NCBI GenBank assembly: GCA_003116995.1
Contig: BDSL01000157.1
Coordinates: 1-64,000 of the forward strand
Reading direction: 5' to 3'
Length of the DNA stretch: 64,000 nucleotides
Source of the DNA: Yamagishiella unicocca
Lineage: Eukaryota; Chlorophyta; Chlorophyceae; Chlamydomonadales; Volvocaceae
The notes beneath the pieces were generated by a model. It ran no database searches. It saw nothing but the letters and a program-made list of their open reading frames with translations, and had not been told where the DNA came from. Positions 1 to 13,300 of the stretch are shown here, one piece after another. How positions within the stretch are numbered: the first letter of the stretch is position 1; each line of letters opens with the position of its first letter. Position numbers and translations under genes: made by a program.

Positions 1-3000
1 CGTGCGCGCGCGCACCTGTCAGGCAGCGCGTTCACCGCTCGCAAGGGCCTGCGTGCATGACGCCACGCACAAGGCCCACGTTGTCAGCACCCTCAGGTGC
101 GGCGGCGGCAAGGTCGCGGTCTTGGGCGCAGCTGCTGGCAGCCCCGCGCCCGTCGCCGCCCTGGGGCGACTGCGGCGGGACGGTGGTAACGGCTGGCTGC
201 TGACGTCGGAAGTCTGGTGTCAGTGCCTGTCGGAACGAAGGAAGAGACACGACGGGGAGGCGTTCAGGGGAATCTAGTGGAAGTGTTCGTCCCGCCCTGA
301 CCACCCAGCTGTCACTATCCCAGCCCTACGGCGCGGCGGGGGAAGCCACTCAAGCCAGCACCCACCGTGAAGGAAGTGGCTTGGTGCTGAGCAGCGCAAA
401 TGGACTAGACGGGGAAGCGGGCGAACTTGAAGACCTCCACCAGCGCCTGGCTGCCCAGGCCGCGGCGCACGTCCGCCTCAGTAGACTGCTCCACATACAC
501 CTGGGGGGAGGAAGGGGAGGAGAGGGGCAGGGGTTAGGGGCAAGGGGAAGGGGGAGCGGATTTGTGGGGGACTCACGGGGGAGAAGATAACGTGTTGGGA
601 AGCTTTTAAGCATCCGGGCAGCAGGTTGGGGGCCCGGGGGAAATTGCTAAGGTGGCGTGCCCCGACGTAATAACTTACTCACCCCAGAGCCTGTGACTCC
701 CTCCCTACCACTCCCTATCGCCCCGCACAGACCCTCCCAGCCGTGGCCCGCTTAAAAGCTTACTGCAACCGTCGCCAGCGCCGCAGAGGGAGTGTCCACC
801 ACCCTATCCGCCCCGCACAGACCTCTCCCAGCCGTACCCCAGCCCGCTGCTGTCCTCATGCATGCAGTCACGTGCGCGCGCGCACCTGTCAGGCAGCGCG
901 TTCACCGCTCGCAAGGGGCCTGCGTGCATGACGCCACGCACAAGGCCCACGTTGTCAGCCACCCTCAGGTGGCGGCGGCGGCAAGGTCGACGGTCTTGGG
1001 GGCGCAGCTGCTGGCAGCCCCGCGCCCGTCGCCGCCCTGGGGCGACTGCGGCGGCGACGGTGGTAACGGCTGGCTGCTGACGTCGGAAGTCTGGTGTCAG
1101 TGCCTGTCGGAACGAAGGAAGAGACACGACGGGGAGGCGTTCAGGGGAATCTAGTGGAAGTGTTCGTCCCGCCCTGACCACCCAGCTGTCACTATCCCAG
1201 CCCTACGGCGCGGCGGGGGAAGCCACTCAAGCCAGCACCCACCGTGAAGGAAGTGGGCTTGGTGCTGAGCAGCGCAAATGGACTAGACGGGGAAGCGGGC
1301 GAACTTGAAGACCTCCACCAGCGCCTGGCTGCCCAGGCCGCGGCGCACGTCCGCCTCAGTAGACTGCTCCACATACACCTGGGGGGAGGGAAGGGGAGGA
1401 GAGGGGCAGGGGTTAGGGGCAAGGGGAAGGGGGAGCGGATTTGTGGGGGACTCACGGGGGAGAAGATAACGTGTTGGGAAGCTTTTAAGCATCCGGGCAG
1501 CAGGTTGGGGGCCCGGGGGAAATTGCTAAGGTGGCGTGCCCCGACGTAATAACTTACTCACCCCAGAGCCTGTGACTCCCTCCCTACCACTCCCTATCGC
1601 CCCGCACAGACCCTCCCAGCCGTGCCCCGCTTAAAAGCTTACTGCAACCGTCGCCAGCGCCGCAGAGGGAGTGTCCACCACCCTATCCGCCCCGCACAGA
1701 CCTCTCCCAGCCGTACCCCAGCCCGCTGCTGTCCTCATGCATGCAGTCACGTGCGCGCGCGCACCTGTCAGGCAGCGCGTTCACCGCTCGCAAGGGGCCT
1801 GCGTGCATGACGCCACGCACAAGGCCCACGTTGTCAGCCACCCTCAGGTGGCGGCGGCGGCAAGGTCGACGGTCTTGGGGGCGCAGCTGCTGGCAGCCCC
1901 GCGCCCGTCGCCGCCCTGGGGCGACTGCGGCGGCGACGGTGGTAACGGCTGGCTGCTGACGTCGGAAGTCTGGTGTCAGTGCCTGTCGGAACGAAGGAAG
2001 AGACACGACGGGGAGGCGTTCAGGGGAATCTAGTGGAAGTGTTCGTCCCGCCCTGACCACCCAGCTGTCACTATCCCAGCCCTACGGCGCGGCGGGGGAA
2101 GCCACTCAAGCCAGCACCCACCGTGAAGGAAGTGGGCTTGGTGCTGAGCAGCGCAAATGGACTAGACGGGGAAGCGGGCGAACTTGAAGACCTCCACCAG
2201 CGCCTGGCTGCCCAGGCCGCGGCGCACGTCCGCCTCAGTAGACTGCTCCACATACACCTGGGGGAGGGAAGGGGAGGAGAGGGGCAGGGGTTAGGGGCAA
2301 GGGGAAGGGGGAGCGGATTTGTGGGGGACTCACGGGGGAGAAGATAACGTGTTGGGAAGCTTTTAAGCATCCGGGCAGCAGGTTGGGGGCCCGGGGGAAA
2401 TTGCTAAGGTGGCGTGCCCCGACGTAATAACTTACTCACCCCAGAGCCTGTGACTCCCTCCCTACCACTCCCTATCGCCCCGCACAGACCCTCCCAGCCG
2501 TGCCCCGCTTAAAAGCTTACTGCAACCGTCGCCAGCGCCGCAGAGGGAGTGTCCACCACCCTATCCGCCCCGCACAGACCTCTCCCAGCCGTACCCCAGC
2601 CCGCTGCTGTCCTCATGCATGCAGTCACGTGCGCGCGCGCACCTGTCAGGCAGCGCGTTCACCGCTCGCAAGGGGCCTGCGTGCATGACGCCACGCACAA
2701 GGCCCACGTTGTCAGCCACCCTCAGGTGGCGGCGGCGGCAAGGTCGACGGTCTTGGGGGCGCAGCTGCTGGCAGCCCCGCGCCCGTCGCCGCCCTGGGGC
2801 GACTGCGGCGGCGACGGTGGTAACGGCTGGCTGCTGACGTCGGAAGTCTGGTGTCAGTGCCTGTCGGAACGAAGGAAGAGACACGACGGGGAGGCGTTCA
2901 GGGGAATCTAGTGGAAGTGTTCGTCCCGCCCTGACCACCCAGCTGTCACTATCCCAGCCCTACGGCGCGGCGGGGGAAGCCACTCAAGCCAGCACCCACC

Positions 3001-6000
3001 GTGAAGGAAGTGGGCTTGGTGCTGAGCAGCGCAAATGGACTAGACGGGGAAGCGGGCGAACTTGAAGACCTCCACCAGCGCCTGGCTGCCCAGGCCGCGG
3101 CGCACGTCCGCCTCAGTAGACTGCTCCACATACACCTGGGGGGAGGGAAGGGGAGGAGAGGGGCAGGGGTTAGGGGCAAGGGGAAGGGGGAGCGGATTTG
3201 TGGGGGACTCACGGGGGAGAAGATAACGTGTTGGGAAGCTTTTAAGCATCCGGGCAGCAGGTTGGGGGCCCGGGGGAAATTGCTAAGGTGGCGTGCCCCG
3301 ACGTAATAACTTACTCACCCCAGAGCCTGTGACTCCCTCCCTACCACTCCCTATCGCCCCGCACAGACCCTCCCAGCCGTGCCCCGCTTAAAAGCTTACT
3401 GCAACCGTCGCCAGCGCCGCAGAGGGAGTGTCCACCACCCTATCCGCCCCGCACAGACCTCTCCCAGCCGTACCCCAGCCCGCTGCTGTCCTCATGCATG
3501 CAGTCACGTGCGCGCGCGCACCTGTCAGGCAGCGCGTTCACCGCTCGCAAGGGGCCTGCGTGCATGACGCCACGCACAAGGCCCACGTTGTCAGCCACCC
3601 TCAGGTGGCGGCGGCGGCAAGGTCGACGGTCTTGGGGGCGCAGCTGCTGGCAGCCCCGCGCCCGTCGCCGCCCTGGGGCGACTGCGGCGGCGACGGTGGT
3701 AACGGCTGGCTGCTGACGTCGGAAGTCTGGTGTCAGTGCCTGTCGGAACGAAGGAAGAGACACGACGGGGAGGCGTTCAGGGGAATCTAGTGGAAGTGTT
3801 CGTCCCGCCCTGACCACCCAGCTGTCACTATCCCAGCCCTACGGCGCGGCGGGGGAAGCCACTCAAGCCAGCACCCACCGTGAAGGAAGTGGGCTTGGTG
3901 CTGAGCAGCGCAAATGGACTAGACGGGGAAGCGGGCGAACTTGAAGACCTCCACCAGCGCCTGGCTGCCCAGGCCGCGGCGCACGTCCGCCTCAGTAGAC
4001 TGCTCCACATACACCTGGGGGGAGGGAAGGGGAGGAGAGGGGCAGGGGTTAGGGGCAAGGGGAAGGGGGAGCGGATTTGTGGGGGACTCACGGGGGAGAA
4101 GATAACGTGTTGGGAAGCTTTTAAGCATCCGGGCAGCAGGTTGGGGGCCCGGGGGAAATTGCTAAGGTGGCGTGCCCCGACGTAATAACTTACTCACCCC
4201 AGAGCCTGTGACTCCCTCCCTACCACTCCCTATCGCCCCGCACAGACCCTCCCAGCCGTGCCCCGCTTAAAAGCTTACTGCAACCGTCGCCAGCGCCGCA
4301 GAGGGAGTGTCCACCACCCTATCCGCCCCGCACAGACCTCTCCCAGCCGTACCCCAGCCCGCTGCTGTCCTCATGCATGCAGTCACGTGCGCGCGCGCAC
4401 CTGTCAGGCAGCGCGTTCACCGCTCGCAAGGGGCCTGCGTGCATGACGCCACGCACAAGGCCCACGTTGTCAGCCACCCTCAGGTGGCGGCGGCGGCAAG
4501 GTCGACGGTCTTGGGGGCGCAGCTGCTGGCAGCCCCGCGCCCGTCGCCGCCCTGGGGCGACTGCGGCGGCGACGGTGGTAACGGCTGGCTGCTGACGTCG
4601 GAAGTCTGGTGTCAGTGCCTGTCGGAACGAAGGAAGAGACACGACGGGGAGGCGTTCAGGGGAATCTAGTGGAAGTGTTCGTCCCGCCCTGACCACCCAG
4701 CTGTCACTATCCCAGCCCTACGGCGCGGCGGGGGAAGCCACTCAAGCCAGCACCCACCGTGAAGGAAGTGGGCTTGGTGCTGAGCAGCGCAAATGGACTA
4801 GACGGGGAAGCGGGCGAACTTGAAGACCTCCACCAGCGCCTGGCTGCCCAGGCCGCGGCGCACGTCCGCCTCAGTAGACTGCTCCACATACACCTGGGGG
4901 GAGGGAAGGGGAGGAGAGGGGCAGGGGTTAGGGGCAAGGGGAAGGGGGAGCGGATTTGTGGGGGACTCACGGGGGAGAAGATAACGTGTTGGGAAGCTTT
5001 TAAGCATCCGGGCAGCAGGTTGGGGGCCCGGGGGAAATTGCTAAGGTGGCGTGCCCCGACGTAATAACTTACTCACCCCAGAGCCTGTGACTCCCTCCCT
5101 ACCACTCCCTATCGCCCCGCACAGACCCTCCCAGCCGTGCCCCGCTTAAAAGCTTACTGCAACCGTCGCCAGCGCCGCAGAGGGAGTGTCCACCACCCTA
5201 TCCGCCCCGCACAGACCTCTCCCAGCCGTACCCCAGCCCGCTGCTGTCCTCATGCATGCAGTCACGTGCGCGCGCGCACCTGTCAGGCAGCGCGTTCACC
5301 GCTCGCAAGGGGCCTGCGTGCATGACGCCACGCACAAGGCCCACGTTGTCAGCCACCCTCAGGTGGCGGCGGCGGCAAGGTCGACGGTCTTGGGGGCGCA
5401 GCTGCTGGCAGCCCCGCGCCCGTCGCCGCCCTGGGGCGACTGCGGCGGCGACGGTGGTAACGGCTGGCTGCTGACGTCGGAAGTCTGGTGTCAGTGCCTG
5501 TCGGAACGAAGGAAGAGACACGACGGGGAGGCGTTCAGGGGAATCTAGTGGAAGTGTTCGTCCCGCCCTGACCACCCAGCTGTCACTATCCCAGCCCTAC
5601 GGCGCGGCGGGGGAAGCCACTCAAGCCAGCACCCACCGTGAAGGAAGTGGGCTTGGTGCTGAGCAGCGCAAATGGACTAGACGGGGAAGCGGGCGAACTT
5701 GAAGACCTCCACCAGCGCCTGGCTGCCCAGGCCGCGGCGCACGTCCGCCTAGTAGACTGCTCCACATACACCTGGGGGGAGGGAAGGGGAGGAGAGGGGC
5801 AGGGGTTAGGGGCAAGGGGAAGGGGGGAGCGGATTTGTGGGGGACTCACGGGGGAGAAGATAACGTGTTGGGAAGCTTTTAAGCATCCGGGCAGCAGGTT
5901 GGGGGCCCGGGGGAAATTGCTAAGGTGGCGTGCCCCGACGTAATAACTTACTCACCCCAGAGCCTGTGACTCCCTCCCTACCACTCCCTATCGCCCCGCA

Positions 6001-9000
6001 CAGACCCTCCCAGTCGTGCCCCCGCTTAAAAGCTTACTGCAACCGTCGCCAGCGCCGCAGAGGGAGTGTCCACCACCCTATCCGCCCCGCACAGACCTCT
6101 CCCAGCCGTACCCCAGCCCGCTGCTGTCCTCATGCATGCAGTCACGTGCGCGCGCGCACCTGCAGGCAGCGCGTTCACCGCTCGCAAGGGGCCTGCGTGC
6201 ATGACGCCACGCACAAGGCCCACGTTGTCAGCCACCCTCAGGTGGCGGCGGCGGCAAGGTCGACGGTCTTGGGGGCGCAGCTGCTGCTGGCAGCCCCGCG
6301 CCCGTCGCCGCCCTGGGGCGACTGCGGCGGCGACGGTGGTAACGGCTGGCTGCTGACGTCGGAAGTCTGGTGTCAGTGCCTGTCGGAACGAAGGAAGAGA
6401 CACGACGGGGAGGCGTTCAGGGGAATCTAGTGGAAGTGTTCGTCCCGCCCTGACCACCCAGCTGTCACTATCCCAGCCCTACGGCGCGGCGGGGGAAGCC
6501 ACTCAAGCCAGCACCCACCGTGAAGGAAGTGGGCTTGGTGCTGAGCAGCGCAAATGGACTAGACGGGGAAGCGGGCGAACTTGAAGACCTCCACCAGCGC
6601 CTGGCTGCCCAGGCCGCGGCGCACGTCCGCCTCAGTAGACTGCTCCACATACACCTGGGGGGAGGGAAGGGGAGGAGAGGGGCAGGGGTTAGGGGCAAGG
6701 GGAAGGGGGGAGCGGATTTGTGGGGGACTCACGGGGGAGAAGATAACGTGTTGGGAAGCTTTTAAGCATCCGGGCAGCAGGTTGGGGGCCCGGGGGAAAT
6801 TGCTAAGGTGGCGTGCCCCGACGTAATAACTTACTCACCCCAGAGCCTGTGACTCCCTCCCTACCACTCCCTATCGCCCCGCACAGACCCTCCCAGTCGT
6901 GCCCCCGCTTAAAAGCTTACTGCAACCGTCGCCAGCGCCGCAGAGGGAGTGTCCACCACCCTATCCGCCCCGCACAGACCTCTCCCAGCCGTACCCCAGC
7001 CCGCTGCTGTCCTCATGCATGCAGTCACGTGCGCGCGCGCACCTAGCAGGCAGCGCGTTCACCGCTCGCAAGGGGCCTGCGTGCATGACGCCACGCACAA
7101 GGCCCACGTTGTCAGCCACCCTCAGGTGGCGGCGGCGGCAAGGTCGACGGTCTTGGGGGCGCAGCTGCTGCTGGCAGCCCCGCGCCCGTCGCCGCCCTGG
7201 GGCGACTGCGGCGGTGACGGTGGTAACGGCTGGCTGCTGACGTCGGAAGTCTGGTGTCAGTGCCTGTCGGAACGAAGGAAGAGACACGACGGGGAGGCGT
7301 TCAGGGGAATCTAGTGGAAGTGTTCGTCCCGCCCTGACCACCCAGCTGTCACTATCCCAGCCCTACGGCGCGGCGGGGGAAGCCACTCAAGCCAGCACCC
7401 ACCGTGAAGGAAGTGGGCTTGGTCGTGCTGAGCAGCGCAAATGGACTAGACGGGGAAGCGGGCGAACTTGAAGACCTCCACCAGCGCCTGGCTGCCCAGG
7501 CCGCGGCGCACGTCCGCCTTAGTAGACTGCTCCACATACACCTGGGGGGAGGGAAGGGGAGGAGAGGGGCAGGGGTTAGGGGCAAGGGGAAGGGCGGGAG
7601 CGGATTTGTGGGGGACTCACGGGGGAGAAGATAACGTGTTGGGAAGCTTTTAAGCATCCGGGCAGCAGGTTGGGGGCCCGGGGGAAATTGCTAAGGTGGC
7701 GTGCCCCGACGTAATAACTTACTCACCCCAGAGCCTGTGACTCCCTCCCTACCACTCCCTATCGCCCCGCACAGACCCTCCCAGTCGTGCCCCCGCTTAA
7801 AAGCTTACTGCAACCGTCGCCAGCGCCGCAGAGGGAGTGTCCACCACCCTATCCGCCCCGCACAGACCTCTCCCAGCCGTACCCCAGCCCGCTGCTGTCC
7901 TCATGCATGCAGTCACGTGCGCGCGCGCACCTAGCAGGCAGCGCGTTCACCGCTCGCAAGGGGCCTGCGTGCATGACGCCACGCACAAGGCCCACGTTGT
8001 CAGCCACCCTCAGGTGGCGGCGGCGGCAAGGTCGACGGTCTTGGGGGCGCAGCTGCGTGCTGGCAGCCCCGCGCCCGTCGCCGCCCTGGGGCGACTGCGG
8101 CGGTGACGGTGGTAACGGCTGGCTGCTGACGTCGGAAGTCTGGTGTCAGTGCCTGTCGGAACGAAGGAAGAGACACGACGGGGAGGCGTTCAGGGGAATC
8201 TAGTGGAAGTGTTCGTCCCGCCCTGACCACCCAGCTGTCACTATCCCAGCCCTACGGCGCGGCGGGGGAAGCCACTCAAGCCAGCACCCACCGTGAAGGA
8301 AGTGGGCTTGGTCGGTGCTGAGCAGCGCAAATGGACTAGACGGGGAAGCGGGCGAACTTGAAGACCTCCACCAGCGCCTGGCTGCCCAGGCCGCGGCGCA
8401 CGTCCGCCTTAGTAGACTGCTCCACATACACCTGGGGGGAGGGAAGGGGAGGAGAGGGGCAGGGGTTAGGGGCAAGGGGAAGGGGCGGGAGCGGATTTGT
8501 GGGGGACTCACGGGGGAGAAGATAACGTGTTGGGAAGCTTTTAAGCATCCGGGCAGTAGGTTGGGGGCCCGGGGGAAATTGCTAAGGTGGCGTGCCCCGA
8601 CGTAATAACTTACTCACCCCAGAGCCTGTGACTCCCTCCCTACCACTCCCTATCGCCCCGCACAGACCCTCCCAGTCGTGCCCCCGCTTAAAAGCTTACT
8701 GCAACCGTCACCAGCGCCGCAGAGGGAGTGTCCACCACCCTATCCGCCCCGCACAGACCTCTCCCAGCCGTACCCCAGCCCGCTGCTGTCCTCATGCATG
8801 CAGTCACGTGCGCGCGCGCACCTAGCAGGCAGCGCGTTCACCGCTCGCAAGGGGCCTGCGTGCATGACGCCACGCACAAGGCCCACGTTGTCAGCCAACC
8901 TCAGGTGGCGGCGGCGGCAAGGTCGACGGTCTTGGGGGCGCAGCTGCTGGCAGCCCCGCGCCCGTCGCCGCCCTGGGGCGACTGCGGCGGCGATGGTGGT

Positions 9001-9268
9001 AACGGCTGGCCGCTGACGTCGGAAGTCTGGTGTCAGTGCCTGTCGGAACGAAGGAAGAGACACGACGGGGAGGCGTTCAGGGGAATCTAGTGGAAGTGTT
9101 CGTCCCGCCCTGACCACCCAGCTGTCACTATCCCAGCCCTACGGCGCGGCGGGGGAAGCCACTCAAGCCAGCACCCACCGTGAAGGAAATGGGCTTGGTG
9201 CTGAGCAGCGCAAATGGACTAGACGGGGAAGCAGGCGAACTTGAAGACCTCCACCAGCGCCTGGCTCC
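1..9268. repeat. Tandem array of an ~879-bp unit, about ten copies
   Basis: The same sequence recurs head to tail. Using gcttaaaagctt as a landmark (near 750, 1629, 2507, 3386, 4265, 5144, 6024, 6907, 7795, 8686) the spacings are 878-891 bp. The central copies are almost identical. The right-hand copies gain small indels, such as an extra ctg near 6280, an extra c in the ccccgctt stretch and ctagcagg for ctgtcagg, so the period grows from 879 to 891. The window opens inside a copy and the array stops abruptly near 9268 within an exon-like stretch. Each unit holds an internal imperfect repeat of about 85 bp (two ccgcacagacc...cccagccgt blocks), an alternating gcgcgcgc run and a G-rich stretch. 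Open frames on both strands exist because stops are rare at this GC content, and they recur simply because the DNA recurs. Confidence 0.97.
1283..1378 (-). pseudogene. Exon-like terminal coding segment repeated in each 879-bp unit
   Basis: On the minus strand a polypyrimidine stretch ends in CAG and is followed by 31 codons beginning VYVEQSTEADVRRGLG and ending FKFARFPV, then TAG (1285-1283). A GTGAGT donor-like site lies about 75 bp upstream near 1452 and another, GTGAGTAAG, near 1561. This fits the last exon of a gene copied with each unit. The copy near 5751 lacks one base and is frameshifted. The copies near 7519 and 8409 read STKAD instead of STEAD. The final copy is cut off near 9268. 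I do not recognise the family. No convincing upstream coding exon was found in the unit, so it may be a captured exon rather than a functional gene. Confidence 0.45.
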
Positions 9269-10320
9269 GCGTTCTGCACAACCATGCACAAATTTGCTAT
9301 AACTCTGGCACACGTGATATCAATCACCACCAAGAAGCAAGTTGTTCGCCGGTGTTAAGCAAGCAAGCGTTCACATCACGCGCCCCTGGCCATGCCTGTC
9401 TCGCCCAGCCCTAAAGCCCAATATGAGTCGCTATGCCACCCATATTACGTTATGGACGTATAACCTTCAGTGTTGCCGGTGACCAGATGCCCGACCACGT
9501 ACCCGAGAGCGCGCTCTAATATGATTCTCTATGAATATCCAGGCAATAACGTTGGCTTGAAGGAGAGCGGCGGTGCTGCCAAACACAGTCGCTAGCGGTG
9601 GTCTTGCGTGATTGATGGATGGACGATGCCTAACGAACGTATCTTACTGGCCTGTGTTGGGAAAGAGCATCAGCGCACAAGCAAAAGATGATGGTCAGGA
9701 TTGTCGAACACGTACGTGACGCGAGCAGTAGTAGGCAGGGCCGACCCAATCGGGAAGCCATCTGTCCGACCACTACGTCATGCCTAAAACGCCGTTCGCT
9801 TTCGAGGGACATTGACATTGGGCAGCTGTGATCATCATGGAATCGATTTATGCCCACGCTGCTAGGAATGCCATGTATAGTAATCGTTGGCTGCTGTCGC
9901 GTCCCGTACTGAGTCCCAACCACCAGGACGCGCAGCAGATTATCTACAGGAACATTCAATAAGATGTCGGATAACCTAATTGCTGTACTTGGATTGGCCA
10001 GTAAAGACCAGGGCGAACGACGCTTACCTCTGTCGCGCCTATGAAGTGAGCCTTCGGCGATATGGGCTTCAGACATCCTTAGTGTTGTGGAATTGGTGAA
10101 TTCAGAACCTTGTCGCTCGATGTCTGTTGCAAAATCCGTGCCTGTATGTGTTGGCAAGAAGCACCAGCGCACAGAACATGATGGTCAGGATTGCCGAACA
10201 CGTGCGTGACGCAGGCAGCGTTTCCATAGGCGTCCTGGTGGTTGGGACCCAGTACAGGACGCGACAGCAGCCGGACGCGACAGCAGCCATCGATTACTAT
10301 GCAAGACATTTCTAACAGCG
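9269..10320. repeat. Degenerate flank of the 1,444-bp repeat field
   Basis: The first 270 bases are unique and AT-richer than their surroundings, with no gene visible. From about 9541 onward the sequence is a diverged copy of the subunits found downstream. Shared tracts include aacgttggcttgaaggagag, cgatgcctaacgaacgtatc, gatggtcaggattg and ggccagtaaagaccagggc. Open frames here, such as the minus-strand 180-codon frame at 9630-10172, follow the repeat and show no domain. Confidence 0.7.
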
Positions 10321-13300
10321 TGTATGTCCCAGCCCAACTACTTTGTACCTTAAAACGTCGTTCACTTCCGAGGCCACACTCGACGAGCTCCTGTTGACAT
10401 TGACTCAACCGACTGCTTCCGTATTTCTGGCTCCAGGCAGGCTCCTCTGGATGTGCTCATTATTGATGTACGGCGATGGTCATGTCGCGGAAATGATGGC
10501 TCGGCGTAAGCGATGGCCCGAGACGCGGGGAATGAAGGCGGTGGCGCGGTGCAGATCGTGGCTTGGTGAAGATGATGTCCCAAGAGTAGTGGCGACGACG
10601 GTGGCGACGGACGTGATCACGCGGGCGAGGAAGCCGGCTCAGCTTGATGAAGACCATTCCACACCCAGCCACTTACCGATGCCCGAGAAAACGCAGGCCT
10701 AACCAACGCCTCTCACTATCCTAGCGCTAGATAGCTAGCCGTTTGATGTCCCTCGCTCCGCGTTTGGACGCGTATTCTGATACAAGCAAGTCACTCCAGC
10801 ACCCGACCCCCCTGCCCACCCAAAGCCCCTCCCACCCGGAATGCTGTACAACCTTCCTGGATAACGACTCCTGGCGCAACTCCGTCTTGCTCCAGAGCGC
10901 CTCGCTGCCTTCAGAGCACCTACCACAGCGGCGACCTCAGCCGCCGCCCATCCAGCAACAACGTTGGCTTGAAGGAGAGCGGCGACGCTGCCAAACACAG
11001 TCGCTAGCAGTGGTCTTGTGTGCTCACTCGCTGGATGAACGATGCCTAACGAACGTATCTTACGGCCTGTGTTGAGAAAGAGCATCGGCGCACAAGCAAA
11101 AGATGATGGTCAGGATTGCCGAACATGTGCGTGACGCGAGCAGTAGTAGGCAGGGCCGACCCAATCGGGAAGCTCCAACCCGCGCATCTGTATGTCCGAG
11201 CCCGACTACGTTATACCTTATCAAACGCCGTTCGCATCCGAGGCCACACTCGACGAGCTCCTGTTGACATTGACCTTGGGCAGCTGTGCTCGGTTCCTGT
11301 ACTGGGTTCCAACCACCACGCAGGACGCATTATTCTCCAGCGAATTATCTGCAGGAGCATTCAATAAGATGTCAGATAACCTAATTGGTATAATTGACGA
11401 ATTGGCCAGTAAAGACCAGGGCAAACGAGGCTTACCTCTGTCGCGCGCCTTCCGCGCTATGGGCTTCGGAAACCCTTGATGTTGTGGAACTGGCCGTTCA
11501 GGACTCGATGTCTGTTGCAAAATCCGTGCCAACGTTGGCTTGAAGGAGAGGGGCGGCGCTGCCAAACACAGTCGCTTGCTAACGGTGTTCTTGCGTGATC
11601 GATGGATGGACGATGCCTAACGAACATATCTTGAACACAGGCCTGTGTCGGCAAGAAGCACCAGCACACAGAACATGATGGTCAGGATTGCCGAGACGTA
11701 CGTGACGCGAGCAGTAAGTAGGCAGGACCGACCCAATCGAGAAGCCCCAACACGCGCATCTGCGTGTATGTCCCAGCCCAACTACTTTGTACCTTAAAAC
11801 GTCGTTCACTTCCGAGGCCACACTCGACGAGCTCCTGTTGACATTGACTCAACCGACTGCTTCCGTATTTCTGGCTCCAGGCAGGCTCCTCTGGATGTGC
11901 TCATTATTGATGTACGGCGATGGTCATGTCGCGGAAATGATGGCTCGGCGTAAGCGATGGCCCGAGACGCGGGGAATGAAGGCGGTGGCGCGGTGCAGAT
12001 CGTGGCTTGGTGAAGATGATGTCCCAAGAGTAGTGGCGACGACGGTGGCGACGGACGTGATCACGCGGGCGAGGAAGCCGGCTCAGCTTGATGAAGACCA
12101 TTCCACACCCAGCCACTTACCGATGCCCGAGAAAACGCAGGCCTAACCAACGCCTCTCACTATCCTAGCGCTAGATAGCTAGCCGTTTGATGTCCCTCGC
12201 TCCGCGTTTGGACGCGTATTCTGATACAAGCAAGTCACTCCAGCACCCGACCCCCCTGCCCACCCAAAGCCCCTCCCACCCGGAATGCTGTACAACCTTC
12301 CTGGATAACGACTCCTGGCGCAACTCCGTCTTGCTCCAGAGCGCCTCGCTGCCTTCAGAGCACCTACCACAGCGGCGACCTCAGCCGCCGCCCATCCAGC
12401 AACAACGTTGGCTTGAAGGAGAGCGGCGACGCTGCCAAACACAGTCGCTAGCAGTGGTCTTGTGTGCTCGCTCGCTGGATGAACGATGCCTAACGAACGT
12501 ATCTTACGGCCTGTGTTGAGAAAGAGCATCGGCGCACAAGCAAAAGATGATGGTCAGGATTGCCGAACATGTGCGTGACGCGAGCAGTAGTAGGCAGGGC
12601 CGACCCAATCGGGAAGCTCCAACCCGCGCATCTGTATGTCCGAGCCCGACTACGTTATACCTTATCAAACGCCGTTCGCATCCGAGGCCACACTCGACGA
12701 GCTCCTGTTGACATTGACCTTGGGCAGCTGTGCTCGGTTCCTGTACTGGGTTCCAACCACCACGCAGGACGCATTATTCTCCAGCGAATTATCTGCAGGA
12801 GCATTCAATAAGATGTCAGATAACTGAACCTAATTGGTATAATTGACGAATTGGCCAGTAAAGACCAGGGCAAACGAGGCTTACCTCTGTCGCGCGCCTT
12901 CCGCGCTATGGGCTTCGGAAACCCTTGATGTTGTGGAACTGGCCGTTCAGGACTCGATGTCTGTTGCAAAATCCGTGCCAACGTTGGCTTGAAGGAGAGG
13001 GGCGGCGCTGCCAAACACAGTCGCTTGCTAACGGTGTTCTTGCGTGATCGATGGATGGACGATGCCTAACGAACATATCTTGAACACAGGCCTGTGTCGG
13101 CAAGAAGCACCAGCACACAGAACATGATGGTCAGGATTGCCGAGACGTACGTGACGCGCGCAGTAAGTAGGCAGGACCGACCCAATCGAGAAGCCCCAAC
13201 ACGCGCATCTGCGTGTATGTCCCAGCCCAACTACTTTGTACCTTAAAACGTCGTTCACTTCCGAGGCCACACTCGACGAGCGAGCTCCTGTTGACATTGA

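Noticed and set aside
804..2060. Recurring 125-codon minus-strand and 120-codon plus-strand frames in the 879-bp array
   Set aside because: They repeat only because the DNA repeats, are Arg/Pro/Ala-biased and show no splice or domain logic.
1..9268. CRISPR array or bacterial satellite
   Set aside because: The unit is 879 bp with no spacers, and the surrounding genes have spliceosomal introns, so the DNA is eukaryotic nuclear.
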